Below, in pieces: positions 47,012 to 58,049 of a stretch of DNA of 64,000 nt. Positions within the stretch are counted from its first letter, which is position 1. Every line of letters begins with the position of its first letter. The notes below the pieces were generated by a model. The model was not told the DNA's origin, searched no databases, and saw only the letters and a program-made list of their open reading frames with translations. The translations under genes and the position numbers were made by a program. Source of the DNA: Dugong dugon (lineage: Eukaryota > Chordata > Mammalia > Sirenia > Dugongidae); NCBI GenBank assembly GCA_030035585.1, contig CM057471.1, positions 70,128,319-70,192,318 of the forward strand. The letters run 5' to 3'.

Positions 47012-47177
47012 CCCAAAACTCAAACCCATTGCCGTAGAATCAATTCCGACTCATAGCAATGCTATAGGTCAGAGGAGAACTGCTCCATGGGGTTTCCAAG
47101 GAGCGGCTGGTGGATTCAAACTGCTAACATTTTGGTAGCAGCCTAACGCTTAACCATTGTGCCACCAGGGCTCTTAT
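47012..47177 (-). repeat. AfroSINE inside old L1
   Basis: Full-length copy with exact 13-bp duplications TTGGTAATATAAA at 46999-47011 and 47178-47190. It interrupts an L1 3' region. Confidence 0.96.
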
Positions 47178-47971
47178 TTGGTAATATAAAGGAATACAAA
47201 ATCAACACACAGAAATCAGTCACCTTCATACACACAAACTAGTTAGAAACTTAACAGAAAATAAGACTCCATTTACAACAGCAACAACTACAAATACCTA
47301 GAATAAATTCAATATGCAAGACAAATATGAAAAAACTTTGCCATACTATTTAAGTCAAAATCTAGCAGTTATAAAGAAAAAAATATGATAAATTTCACTA
47401 CACAAAAATTAAAGATTTGTGCATAGTCAAAAACAAAAAAAAAATCTATGAACAAAGTCAAAACTTAATATACAATAAACTGGACTAATCTCCCCAATAT
47501 ACAAAGAACGCCTAGAAAATAAAAAAAACAAGAATATATCTGGGCAGTTCACAAAATTCTCAAGGTTCTTAAACAAATGAAAAGAAGTTCAACCTCACTC
47601 ATAAGAGAAATATAAACTAAATTGACAAAGATCCATTTTTAACCTATTAGACTGGCAAAAATCCAAGCATTGGAGAAATTCTGTGGCGAGGCTTTAGAGA
47701 AACAGGCACTTTCATACATTGCTAGTAGAAGTGTAATTGGCACAATCCCCATGGAGGGCAATTTGGAAACACATACAAATGCACATTCCCTTTGACCCAG
47801 CAATTCCGCTTCTTGGAATTTATCCTACATAGACAATCACATATGTGCAAAATGCCGTATGTACAAAATTATTCACTGCAGCATTGTTTAAGCAAAAGAT
47901 TAGAAACAACTCAAGTCTCCACCAACAGGGAATGAGTTAAGTAAATTACAATATTTCCAAACAACAGAATG

Positions 47972-48373
47972 CTGCTGTTGTTAGCTGCTGTGAGAGTCTG
48001 CTACCAACTCATGGAACAACAGAAGAAAATGCTACCCAGTCCTGCCCTATCCCCATAATCGACTGTGGATCAGACTGTTGTGATCCATAGGGTTTTCACT
48101 GGCTGATTTTGGGAAGCAGATCACCAGGCCTTTCTTCCTAGTCTGTCCTAGGTCTGGAAGCCCCACTGGATCCTGTTGTTAGTTACCCTTGAGTCAATTC
48201 TGACTCATGGTGACCCCATGTGTGCAGAGCAGAACTGCTCCATAGGATTTTCAAAGTGTAATAGCAACATGTAAGCCTCCATTGACAGAAGAGTGGTGGC
48301 TGCGCACGAAGTACGTTAGCCAGGAATCAAACTGAGGTCATGGAAGGTGAGAATTCTACCAATGAACCACTAT
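47972..48373 (-). repeat. tRNA-Gly-headed SINE with RTE tail
   Basis: In reverse, the 5' head (48305-48373) reads like tRNA-Gly: GTGGTTCATTGGTAGAATTC, then GTTTGATTCCTGGC in the B-box region. A body shared with the RTE element (GACAGACTAGGAAGAAAGGC type block) follows, and the element ends in an RTE-like tail (CAACAGCAGC). It lies inside an old L1 and is itself interrupted at 48171-48255. Confidence 0.87.
48171..48255 (-). repeat. tail fragment of long-form AfroSINE nested in the tRNA-Gly SINE
   Basis: The block TGTTGTTAGTTACCCTTGAG through CATGTGTGCAGAGCAGAAC to GGATTTTCAA matches the 3' end of the long-form AfroSINE at 40134-40352, in reverse. Removing it restores continuity of the surrounding SINE. 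Confidence 0.8.
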
Positions 48374-48739
48374 GCAGCTATATGAAGGAATGAGAAAGTC
48401 TCTAAAGCGCTAATATGGACAGATTTCCGAGTTACACTGTTAAGTGAAAAAAGCAACCTCTGGAACAGTGTTTACAGTACGCTACTTTTTGTGTAAAAGG
48501 GGGAAAACAAGAATATATATTCGTATTTGTATATGGATGCTCTGGAAAACATACAACAAACTAGTAATATGGGTATGGGTAGGAACCAGATGAATGACAA
48601 GAGAAAGAGACTTTTCACTATATGATACCTTTTTGCATTTTTGAAACATAAAATACATTACCTACTTAAAACATGAAATCAAAAATAGTAAGACAAGATA
48701 ACAATAATAGCTAGCATTTACTGAGTTCTTACTTAAAGG

Positions 48740-49275
48740 TAAAGAAATCAAACGACATATTGCATTGGGAAAATCTGCTGCAGAAGACCTCTTTAAAGTG
48801 TTAGAAAAGCAAAGATGTCACTTCGAGGACTAAGGTGCGCCTAATCCAAGCCATGGTATGTTTCAATCGCCTCAGGTGCATGTGAAAGCTGGACAATGTA
48901 TAAGGAAGCCCAAAAAAGAACTGATGCCTTTGAATTATGGTGTTCGTGAAGAATACTGAATATACCATGGACTGCCAAAAGAAGGAAGTACAGCCAGAAT
49001 GCTCCTTAGAAGCGAGAATGGTGAGATTTCATCTCATGCACTTTGGGCTTGTTATCAGAAGGGACCAGTCCCTGGAGAAGGACATCATGCTTAGTAAAGT
49101 ACAGGGTCAGCGAAAAAGAGGAAGACCTTCAATGAGATGGACTGACACAGTGGCTGCAACAATGGGCTCAAACATAGCAATGATCGTGAGGATGGCACAG
49201 GACCAGGCAATGTTTCATTGTGTTGTACATAGGTTCGCTATGAGTCAGAACTGACTCAACAGCACCTAACAACAA
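48740..49275 (+). mobile_element. RTE LINE, 3' end with ORF2 C-terminus
   Basis: A 5'-truncated RTE-clade LINE. Translated pieces give the C-terminal part of the reverse-transcriptase polyprotein, including GQRKRGRPSMRW, the K/R-rich GRP..RW.D motif common near RTE/CR1 ORF2 ends. Readable stretches include TMDCQKKEVQPECSLEA. The element ends CTGACTCAACAGCACCTAAC plus AACAA, the tail that the long-form SINEs share. It has at least one in-frame stop and is inactive. It is the likely relative of the machinery that moved the SINEs in this window. Confidence 0.85.
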
Positions 49276-49294
49276 TGTTATTAACCCCAGCATA

Positions 49295-49450
49295 AAGCAG
49301 AAAAAATTGAAGTCCAGATAAGTTTCCACATCTGTAAAACAGTGATATTACCTATCTCATAGGATGCTGTGAGGATTAAATGAAATAATGTATAATAAAA
49401 TACTTAGCACAATGCTTGACACACAGTAAATGCATAATCGTTTTACCATT
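49295..49450 (+). repeat. MIR
   Basis: Forward MIR: GTTTCCACATCTGTAAAAC, CTGTGAGGATTAAATG, GACACACAGTAAATGC. Confidence 0.8.
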
Positions 49451-49479
49451 TGTAGACAATATCTATTTTCAGTCAATTA

Positions 49480-50380
49480 AACCAAATAAAATAAAACTAA
49501 ACAAGGAGTTTAACAAAGACACCTTATTTGAAATTTTTATATATGTTAATTATAAAGTCTCTTCTAACTAAGTGAAGGATACTTTAGACATGCTATATCC
49601 TCACTCTATAAACTGCATGGTCATTAAAATAACTGCTCATATCTAATAATTAACGTATTTTTACACAAATACGCATGTCAGAAACTTTTTGCAAACCACA
49701 CAACCCCCCTGCACGTTATTTTTGTAAGCGTTGTGTGTGGGCGCATCAGTTACGTGGGTGTGCTATTTGTGGAAAATACTGTATACATGGATCTTTGAGA
49801 CCACTATTTAATAATCTGAACATAGTTGATGAGAAAGGATATCAACTGAAAAGTTCAGAAGTTATTTAATTTTAAAAGGTGGAGAGGTTCCTGTATATGA
49901 GATTGTCACTCCAAGACAAATTCCAAAATGTTAGATCTGATTCCAAAGTACTGTCATTAGGAATTCCCTTAGCTATTTGTGGACAACAGGACATCTCATG
50001 CCACAAAACTACACAATTACTGTACATGTTGATCGTTCATAAGCAAAATGCTCCTTTGGGAAAGTTTCAAAGGAAGGATCAATTTTTCCCTTTCTAGAAA
50101 CAAGTTATAACTACTTATGAACCACTTTGATGTTTAACCCTGGTGAAAAGAATATGAAGACAGAAAGAAAACTGAAAGACGAAGCTGACTTTTCATAAGC
50201 TTGATTGTAGTTTTAAGTATTGGTTCTGTCTAAAAGATATGCTACACTTGGATCATCCAATTACATGGTTAGAATGTACTGTATGTACACAAGAATACAC
50301 TACTGAAGTCATATTTAAAGTGCAGAATAAAGCAATATATAAACAATCCCTAATCACTAAGACAATGAACATTTAAAATT
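49480..50380. other. unclassified stretch with CpG-bearing segment
   Basis: Around 49660-49790 the sequence has unusual blocks (AAATACGCATGTCAG, CACAACCCCCCTGCACG, GTAAGCGTTGTGTGTGGGCG, CAGTTACGTGGGTG). They look like part of a decayed repeat with once-frequent CpGs, but I could not assign it. A 64-codon open frame at 49675-49869 runs through it without resembling any known protein. The rest of the stretch is plain AT-rich intron. Confidence 0.4.
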
Positions 50381-50784
50381 TATTTTTAAGAAAATGCCCT
50401 GAACAATATTTAATTGTTACAACTGTAAAAGGAACTATTCCTTCTATTCCCAGGTTTCCTAGCTTTAGCCATAAAGTATGAAGCTCTACCCTTCGACAAA
50501 TACTAGGCAAAGTAGACCCCACCCTCTTCTTTGTTACAAGTAGAGTTAGTTACCTGGTATGGTCTCACCTGTTCCAGGCTCTGTCAGAAGTACCTGTTCA
50601 GCAACTGCTTTTGTGTGTTCAGCACATCTGGGTCAGGAGCCTGGCCCACCTTCTAGAAGCAGGTATGGGGGTCCAGTTCTCTCTGACCCTACTACTGGAA
50701 CACAAAGGGTATAAGACAGCTATTCAGTTAAATTCATCTCCTTTGCGGACCCAGTCTCTTCCTGGATGAGTCATCTCAATGTCT

Positions 50785-50985
50785 AGACCTGCACTGTCCA
50801 ATATAGGAGCCACTAGCCACATATAACTATTTAAATTAATTTAGATAAAACCTAAAATTTAGTTCCATAGTCACACTAGTCACATTTCAAGTACTCAGTA
50901 GTCACATGTGGCTAGTGGCCACCCTACTGGCCAGCATAGATACAGAACACTTCCATCATCACAAAAAGTTCTACAGGTCTAGAGT
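50785..50985 (-). mobile_element. hAT-type non-autonomous DNA transposon
   Basis: Inverted blocks CACTGTCCAATATAGGAGCC, AGCCACATATAACTATT and CACATGTGGCTAGTGGCC are typical of a short MER-type element related to the one at 15243-15700. Confidence 0.65.
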
Positions 50986-51124
50986 CAGTGGTAATAGCTG
51001 CAGATCCTAACCAGGATTACCAATAAAAAAGTGGATATTTTGAATTTCATTTTTCTGATTCCTACATCTAACTCTTAAGGTTCTAAAGTCAGAGCAGGGA
51101 GGACTGTGATTAATATTCATCCCT

Positions 51125-51510
51125 AATTCTTTAACAATAATAATAACTAACATGTATAGAACATTTATGATGTGCAAGCCACTATGCTAAGAGCTTTACT
51201 TCAATTATCTAATTTAATTCTAATTACAATTCTATAAAGGAGGTATGCAGTGGTTAAGAGCTATGGCTACTAACCAAAAGGTCAGCAGTTCAAATCCACC
51301 AGCCGCTTCCTGGAATCCCTATGGGGCAGTTCTGCTCTGTCCTATAAGGTTGCTATGAATTGGAATCAACTCAACAGCAATGGGTTTGGTTGTTTTTGGT
51401 ATCACCATGCCCCTTTTACAGATGAAAAAACTAAGGCATAAAGAAATTAAGCGATTTGCCCATGGTCACACAGCTAGTAAGCGGTGGAGTCAGGATTAAA
51501 TTTAGAAAAA
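51125..51510 (-). repeat. MIR split by an AfroSINE
   Basis: Reverse MIR halves 51125-51243 (CTATGCTAAGAGCTTTAC) and 51400-51510 (CCCTTTTACAGATGAAAAAA, TGGTCACACAGCTAGTAAGC). Confidence 0.85.
51244..51399 (+). repeat. AfroSINE inside a MIR
   Basis: The copy lacks the first few head bases (begins GCAGTGGTTAAGAGC) and ends AGCAATGGGTTTGGTTG. It splits a reverse MIR, with the flanks 51125-51243 and 51400-51510 joining as one element. Confidence 0.93.
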
Positions 51511-52366
51511 CAAATAAGCGAACAAAAACTATAGGTCCAACTCATACGTAACAACAATAAAAGTAGGGCTCATCCCATTGAAGCCTTCTGTGAAATGTTC
51601 ATTAGTATAGAATCACAGAAAATTAGAATAGGAACAGAAACTAATGTGGTGTTTCATGACGATCTTTAACCCATTACCCCTTCCAATGACTATAAAAATC
51701 TCACACTCTTCCAAAGATCACGTATACCTCATCCCTGCCATCAAAATTCCTTCTATATTCTGCATATTCCCAACAGCCAGAATCTTACGAGACTTTATTT
51801 TTTGTAGGTTTTAAATAATAATTATCTAATTTTCCTTACAGAACATTAAAATATTGAATATGCTTTTTCAAACTACATTCGTCTCCCTCAAACATACACA
51901 TACTGAACCATCCTTCCAGTAAAAATTGATGATCCTGTCCAACTTTCTCAATTTTAGAGATGGGAACAGTGGGGGCAAGAGGGGAAGGTGTGGAGGTGGA
52001 TGTCATGTCTTCAATTAAGGACAGAATTGCTAGATCCAGAACACACTGATAAGGCTCAGCTACCACACTTCACCTGACTCTTGAATAGAAAATTTCTCAA
52101 CCAAAAACAAAAATACATAAGTTTTGTTCTATCTGATGGCAGAATTTATAGCATTTGTGGGATGATGCCTGAGAATGGTTAGAGAGAATTCCCTGTGCAA
52201 TTTTCATAGACTCTTGGAGCCTGAAGGAAACTCAGAGAACCAATCCACCTCCTAATTTCATAAAACTGAGGTGTCCGAAATTTCACCATTTTACAGCCTC
52301 TATGACAAAGGTGGCCTGTTAATCACTCAATTTTACTAACTGGATCTCGGTGCCAGGATCTGTTTG

Positions 52367-52387
52367 TTGTGGTGGTGGTGGTGGTGT
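52367..52387. repeat. (GTG)n short repeat
   Basis: GTGGTGGTGGTGGTGGTG precedes the truncated SINE at 52388, occupying the place of its missing tail. Confidence 0.85.
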
Positions 52388-52514
52388 GCCACTGAGCTGT
52401 AATCTTTATGGAAGCAGACTGCCACATCTTTCTCCTGCAGAATGGCTGGTAGGTTCGAACCACCGACCTTTTGGCTAGTAGCCAAGCTCTTAACCACTGT
52501 GCCATCAGGGCTCC
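52388..52514 (-). repeat. AfroSINE, insert-bearing variant, 3'-truncated
   Basis: This copy has the extra middle block AATCTTTATGGAAGCAGACT followed by the usual head ending CCATCAGGGCTCC. The tail half is replaced by a GTG repeat at 52367-52387. Confidence 0.88.
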
Positions 52515-52676
52515 TTCTGTGTTAGTTGCTAGGCTATAAAGACAAACTGTCCACTCAGAGCTTACATTCTCATGGGAGCAAAGGATATATAAATATATAA
52601 TTACAATGGAGTGTGGTAAGTCCAAGAGTTCAGGGATTCAGAAGAGGCCATTGTAAGATGGATCTTAAACGATAAA

Positions 52677-52834
52677 AAAAAGAAAAACCCTTTGCCGTCG
52701 AGTGGATTTCGACTCATAGCGACCCTACAAGACAGAGTAGAACTGCTTCATAGGGTTTTCAAGGAGCGCCTGGTGGATTCGAACTGCCAACCTTTTGGTG
52801 AGCAGCCGTAGCTTTCAACCACTACACCACCAGG
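52677..52834 (-). repeat. AfroSINE
   Basis: Full-length copy from CCCTTTGCCGTCGAGTGG to CCACCAGGG. Short flanking GATAAA repeats fit a target-site duplication. Confidence 0.93.
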
Positions 52835-52940
52835 GATAAATAAGAATTCACCAATAGAAGAGGACATTCCAGGCAGAGAATAACACATGCCAAGCACAGG
52901 GACTGTGGTATGACAGAATATGGAACGGGTAAGAAGACAG

Positions 52941-52978
52941 CGTCACCATGAGTCAAAACAGAATCGACAGCAACGGGT
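52941..52978 (+). repeat. AfroSINE, 38-bp 3'-end copy
   Basis: This tiny 5'-truncated copy reads CGTCACCATGAGTC then AATCGACAGCAACGGGT. Flanks TAAGAAGACAG (52930-52940) and TAGGAAGACAG (52979-52989) are an 11-bp duplication with one mismatch, showing a genuine truncated insertion. Confidence 0.82.
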
Positions 52979-53514
52979 TAGGAAGACAGGGCAGGTGATG
53001 AGGTTTGGTAAGGGGATTTTAAGTTTAAATGCTTCACTATGGTAGATTATCAAGAAAGGTCATATAAATATGAAGGATAAAACCCTAAGCATCATCTTCC
53101 CATCTGTGCACTATGCATGCTCTCATAAGTCACTTAAGACAAGATATGGAAATGTAAGCATGGTTCACTACCAAACTTCTTTACAGGCAGAGGCAAGCAG
53201 AGCTGGGAATAGTACAAAAGTCACTTTTAGATGTCTTCAGAGTACAATAAATGTAGTTTCTGTAACATACTTAATTCATAAACATATTCGAGCGACATGA
53301 ATATCAAAATTAGTTTGCAGGCTTGAGCTCATAAACGGACTATGGTGAAGTGGTGACAAGAGATGAAGGAGCACTCAGAGGCTTGAGGTCCTGAGCCCGG
53401 GGTGAGGGAAGGCCTTAGATCACCTACAAAGTTTGACGTCAACACCAGGAAACGGTGACCCCTACACTTTAGGAACTTCCGTGTATAATAATGAGCCAGA
53501 TTCCTACCATACAC

Positions 53515-53690
53515 GTTTGTGCCAGGTGCTTTGTAACACACTATCTCTGGCCTTCCAAAACTATGTAGTTTCTATGTTACAGATGAGGCTACTAGGATTT
53601 AGAAAATCTTTTGCCCAAGGCAGTGCAGCAGCCCTGGGATTTCAACATGAGTCTGAGAAGTTAGGACTCTTTCTGTTTTACCATACTGCC
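53515..53690 (-). repeat. MIR
   Basis: Reverse MIR: GCCAGGTGCTTTGTAAC, TTACAGATGAGGCTAC, ACCATACTGCCTC. Confidence 0.75.
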
Positions 53691-54059
53691 TCCCATGAAC
53701 AGCCAACACTGAACACTTAACCATGGAAAGATGGTTAATATTGCCTTTGCTGTACCCAGGCTGGCATAGCCATGCAGAGCCGTCATATACCAGGGAGCCC
53801 TTCTACTATTTTCAGGCAGTGTGCATATTTTCCTGAGTCCTCTCTTCTCTGCCTGGATTCTATAAACTGGTGGCCCTCGTCTGGACAAGACTGTTCATAG
53901 TAGTCAATGTCTGTCTTATGGGAATTCATATGCCCCTAAGACTAAATTCTCTACTTCTTTTAACCCAGGCCGAAGTGACTGACTCAGACCTAAGGATGTC
54001 GATCCCCTGCTCAAAATACAAGGACCGTCAAAAAATATAAGGAGCAAGTCAAAACTCTT

Positions 54060-54775
54060 CCAGATCAAGTCTCATCTCTCGCCTCTTCCATGCTCACCCA
54101 CTATGTTCCAGCCACACTCAACTACTTTTATCTGCCAGAATTCACCGGAATCTTTCTCACCTCAGACTTTTACATCAGCTGTTTCCTCTGCCTAAATGAG
54201 CCCTGGTGGCACAGTGGTTAAGCGCGCGACTGCTAACCAAAAGGTCAGTGGTTCAAACCCACCAGCCACTCCATTGAAGAAAGACGTAGCAGTCTGTTTC
54301 CTTAAAGGTTTACACCCTTGGAAACCCTATGGGGGCAGTTCTACTCTGTCCTATAGGGTCACTAGGAATCGAAATCGACTCGATGTCACAGGTTTCCTCT
54401 GCCTAGAAACCTCCTCCTCACCGTTTCCTCCACCCCTTTCCTGACTAACTCCCTCCCACCCTTTCAAGGCTTGGCTTAGGGCTTTTATCTAAGGAGTCTT
54501 TCCTGAGATACTCTCATCCCAAGTACAGGATGAGTACTCTGTGGAACTCAGTCCACTGAATGCTCCCTCTCATAGCATTTATTACACTGTATTTGTAATT
54601 GCCTGATTATTGTAACTGTCTCTATCCCCTACAAGGTTACACATACCATGAGGTTAGGGATGATGTCTATCTTATTCATCACTGTATCCTCAGCATTTAG
54701 CAAAGTTCCTGGCACATACAGGCACTCGAGAAATATTTGAGATGAATGAATGAATTTTTCTTCTAGCTACCTGGC
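54060..54775 (+). mobile_element. L2 LINE 3' end split by an AfroSINE
   Basis: L2 blocks ATGTTCCAGCCACACTC, TCATAGCATTTATTACACTG, ACTGTATCCTCAGCATTTAG and the final AATGAATGAAT are interrupted by the SINE at 54196-54391. Confidence 0.83.
54196..54391 (+). repeat. AfroSINE, insert-bearing variant, inside an L2
   Basis: Full-length copy with an extra middle block (GACGTAGCAGTCTGTTTCC). It is flanked by GTTTCCTCTGCCTA at 54181-54194 and 54392-54405, exact over 14 bp. The host is an L2. Confidence 0.95.
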
Positions 54776-54969
54776 TTTGCTAAATCCTACTGAGCTTAAA
54801 ACAAACCAAGACCCCAAACCTTTTCATCAATGTACTGCTTGATTAAACTTTATATTCTCTTCCCCAAGCCCCACCACCACCACCACTCCATACACAAATG
54901 ACTGCATTTTTATGACCCAAGTGCAAGTTATCATTTTGGCTTGTCAAGACAACTTGGGTCTCTGATGTT

Positions 54970-55440
54970 GTCACTGCACACGTCTGCTATGCTTTCCAGC
55001 TTTCTGCTTTCCACAGATGTGATCAGACTATCATCAGTGTTCTCATTCAAGTCCATGATGGCAATGAACATACAGAGCCCTGCAGCTTGCCACTACAGAT
55101 AGCTCTCTAGTTTGACATGAATCCATTAATCACTACTCTGTGCCTAGTCACTTAGCTGGGTGAAAGTCCACCTTACCACAATGTTTCTGGCCTACGTTTC
55201 CCCAGCTTACCCACAAGAATATTGTGCAAGATTCTGCTAAAATAGATGCTGTCCTGAAATTCAGGAACATCATGAATCCATCTAGCTAATCACTCTATCC
55301 AAGAAAGAAATGGGATTATTCTGCCCTACCTGGTTCTAAGTGAACCCATGCTGGCTCCTAGTGATCACTATTTCCCTTTTTCGAGTTTATAAGCCCTTCA
55401 GCTGCTGATGAGTCAACATTTGTAAACACATGACTCTCTA
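54970..55440 (-). mobile_element. CR1/L3-type LINE reverse-transcriptase remnant
   Basis: In reverse, the order of blocks (ACCCATGCTGGCTCCTAGTG and GATCACTATTTCCC at one end, CAAGAATATTGTGCAAGATT in the middle, CATTAATCACTACTCTG at the other) fits the reverse-transcriptase part of an old CR1/L3 LINE. All frames are broken. Family assignment is from memory and should be treated as provisional. Confidence 0.5.
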
Positions 55441-57085
55441 TACCAAAGCTGAGGAGAGAAGTTTGTGAATGCCTGGGTCACTGAAGAAGGCCTCATGAAA
55501 GGAGGTGAGTTTTAAGGAAGATTTAAATGCAGAGAACCAACAGGGCTTGGTAGAGGACAGAGGGAGAATAGTCAAGCTTGAGGAAATGGCTAAGTGTGAG
55601 TAAGAGACAGCAAGCCAGAAGACCTAGACAAGTATAGCCTGGGACAAACTGGGAGTAATAAAAAGCAAACTCTTCCTGCTGGGCTGCTTCCTTGATCAGA
55701 AAGGTCAGCCACAGCTGGACTTCTGCCTGAATTCTCATTCTGAATATAATAAAACACATATTAAATTAAGCAAAGCCAGAAAGTAATCCTTATGTAAAAG
55801 ACAGTTGTCAGAATGGCCAGTCTGGTTTCTCCAAAGCACCTTCTGATGACAAATCCACCACTAGGATTATGTGTAACAGGCAAACGGCTATTGTGCAACA
55901 TTTTTCCATTTCTCTTCCAGAAAAATGCTAGGTAATCATGTACTCATAGCCAGTGTAGCAAATCAGTTAAATTAAACCTGTATTTCATTTAACTCATATA
56001 AGACACGAATAACATAACCAACTTTTCTAATTTCATACTCTAGTACTCCCAAGTAAATAAAAGGGAAAAAAAGTAAAGTTGTCCCCCCTACAAATAGAAT
56101 CTGTCACTTCCTAGGATGTGCACTTTTCAGCTCATGCATCCTAAATGCTTGTGGAGATATTATATGCACTTTCTACTTAGCAATTTAATTATATCTTTGC
56201 ATTCAAAGAGTGGCAATGGTTTGCAGTAATAATCAGGTGAAAGCATTCTAACATTAATATGCTGGAATCCGATGTGTTAATTTGATGCAACTCTGCCTTG
56301 ACAATATGTGATTAATTTGTTCTCAGGCTAGCCCTGCTCCCAGCTCTGACAGTTTAAAATGCTGGGTTTCTTTATCCGTATCGCTATTTGACACGCCTTA
56401 GCCCACTGCTTTCCTAAGACCACTGTTAATTTGTAATGAACTTGCTTTTCAGGGGGGCTCCTTCATTTTTAATTCTGTCAGTGTCACCTCCTTGAGGAAA
56501 ATTACAAGTTTCCGTAGGTGTGATTACTGCCAAGTGCTGCTGATAAGAGGTTTGAGAAAACAAGGCTTTATAAAGAAGTCTGTATTTAATCTGCTGAAAC
56601 AGAATTATTGCCTCCAGACAGATAAATATAATATGAAGTTCTCTTATTTAAAAGTCATTCCTAAGTTCTCCCTCATCACCACCTCCTCCTAGACAAAAAC
56701 ACAGTTGCATTTCCAGGATTCAATAATGAGTCACTCAGGGAAAAGAGGTGGAAGTGTAATAAATTTAGCAATAATAGAGACTGTCATCAAATTAGACTTG
56801 TAGGGGAGTCATAAAACACATGAATACACTTTTCACAAGGTGGGGAAAAGAACAAAATCCCAGTGAAACAATTATAGTTTCGCCTCTTTTCTAACTAGCA
56901 AAAGAACATCACACAACCCAGTGAACCCATTTCCTCTCGATAAACTGAGTACTGGTGAAGTCAGGCATGTTTTAAAATTCTCCTTAGAATATAATCCTCA
57001 CAATGCCTGATGAAGGGTTACAGGAGAGGTAAAAATTTCAAAACATAATGATTAACATAATACCTCAGTAGAGTAACAGTAGGCA
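55441..57085. other. intron, mostly unassigned
   Basis: 55470-55620 has a decayed CR1/L3-like look (GAAGGCCTCATGAAAGGAGG). The rest is unassigned apart from the candidate block at 56200-56490. Confidence 0.5.
56200..56490. promoter_or_regulatory. candidate conserved non-coding block
   Basis: Repeat-free stretch with CAGTAATAATCAGGTG, CTAACATTAATATGC and TATGTGATTAATTTG, rich in TAAT cores. Texture typical of ancient conserved elements. Unverified. Confidence 0.35.
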
Positions 57086-57089
57086 GCCC

Positions 57090-57270
57090 ACAGAGCACTT
57101 TCACAGGTATTTTCCATTTAATCTTCAAAATAACTGCATCTAGCAGGTATTATTATCCCCATTTTTTTCCTCCTAGATGAGGAAACTGAGAGTCAAAGAG
57201 TTTATTAGAAGGATTTACTAGCAAGGGCAAAACTTGGGACAGAAATTCAAATCTTTTGACTTAATGATCT
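57090..57270 (-). repeat. MIR
   Basis: Reverse MIR: TTATTATCCCCATTTTTTTC, GATGAGGAAACTGAG. Confidence 0.78.
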
Positions 57271-57985
57271 CCCCTTTTCTCCATTACAATCTACTGAACA
57301 AAAAAGTCATCTCCTCTCTAATTAGCCCACAGATAGAGCCAGTCTTAACAGTCAGTTCATTCTCTTGTCCCTAATCCTTATTCTTTTTTCCATTTAATAA
57401 GTGGCATGAAGTTTTCCAGCAATTCCAGCCCTCCCACCAGGAAGCCTAGTTTCCACAGGGCCAGGTAGTCATCAAGTCCTACTAATTCTACCCTCAGATT
57501 TATCAGATGTTCTTAAATGTCTATTTACACCAACAGCCAGAGGCTTGGAACAGCCTCACCCACTTTCCTCAAACATCATTAGCAGCATAAGCCCCTTCTC
57601 AGAAGAGTAGAGAAGTTTCCAGTACTTCTCAAACTTAACTCCTAGATAGGTACTACCACTGAGTTCCTCCTATTTCCCAAACAATTTTTTTTCTCTATGT
57701 TCCCCAGCTGTCTTTCACTGTATGCTCAGAACAAATTGGCTCCCATCCCACCGCATTTCCACCAAGATCACTGCTGAACTATTTGATGAAAACACTCCCT
57801 ACCACTGCCCTCTCCACCACGCTGTTCATGAAGCAGCCCCTGTCTAAGAAAGAAGCATGTGAACTGGGGAATATCTGCTCAAAGGAATGTAATCTAGTCA
57901 CTGAAATGGATTATTTACATTATATAGAAATAAGAAAAATGAAAGATTACAAAGGTAGACGAAAAAGTACACCTAGACTATAACT
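57271..57985. other. intron, nothing recognised
   Basis: C/T-rich to mixed sequence with no recognisable repeat or exon. Confidence 0.55.
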
Positions 57986-57988
57986 AAA

Positions 57989-58039
57989 TGGGGTTGCTGT
58001 GAGTGGGAATCGATTCTACGGCAACAGGTTTGGTTTTTT
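57989..58039 (+). repeat. AfroSINE, 3'-end fragment
   Basis: A short 3' piece (GGGTTGCTGTGAGTGGG then CGGCAACAGGTTTGG) ends in T6. It lies 10 bp from an oppositely oriented long-form copy, forming an inverted pair. Confidence 0.85.
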
Positions 58040-58049
58040 AGTATAACAG

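Larger units (their letters stand above)
46585..48700 (+). mobile_element. old L1 3' ends, SINE-interrupted
   Basis: Two stretches of old L1 3' sequence, 46585-46998 and 47191-48700. They carry blocks such as AAATGTCCATCAACAGCAG, CCTTTGACCCAGCAATTCCG and GCAGCATTGTTTAAGC. They are interrupted by AfroSINE 47012-47177 and by the tRNA-Gly SINE 47972-48373. They partly duplicate the same ORF2/3'-UTR region, so they come from at least two L1 copies. Confidence 0.8.

Noticed and set aside
48305..48373. Possible tRNA-Gly gene
   Set aside because: Mutated stems and B box, no terminator, and it is fused to a SINE body; it is a SINE head.
48937..49254. 105-codon open frame
   Set aside because: It is the C-terminal part of RTE LINE ORF2, truncated at the 5' side, not a host gene.
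49675..49869. 64-codon Cys-rich open frame as a possible small gene
   Set aside because: No similarity to a known protein, no supporting codon bias or splice context, and it runs through an apparent repeat-like segment.
51700..51760. Minus-strand codons giving NFDGR, reminiscent of the SIN1 SKFDGK exon end
   Set aside because: The surrounding residues do not match SIN1 and there is no GT donor at the right place.
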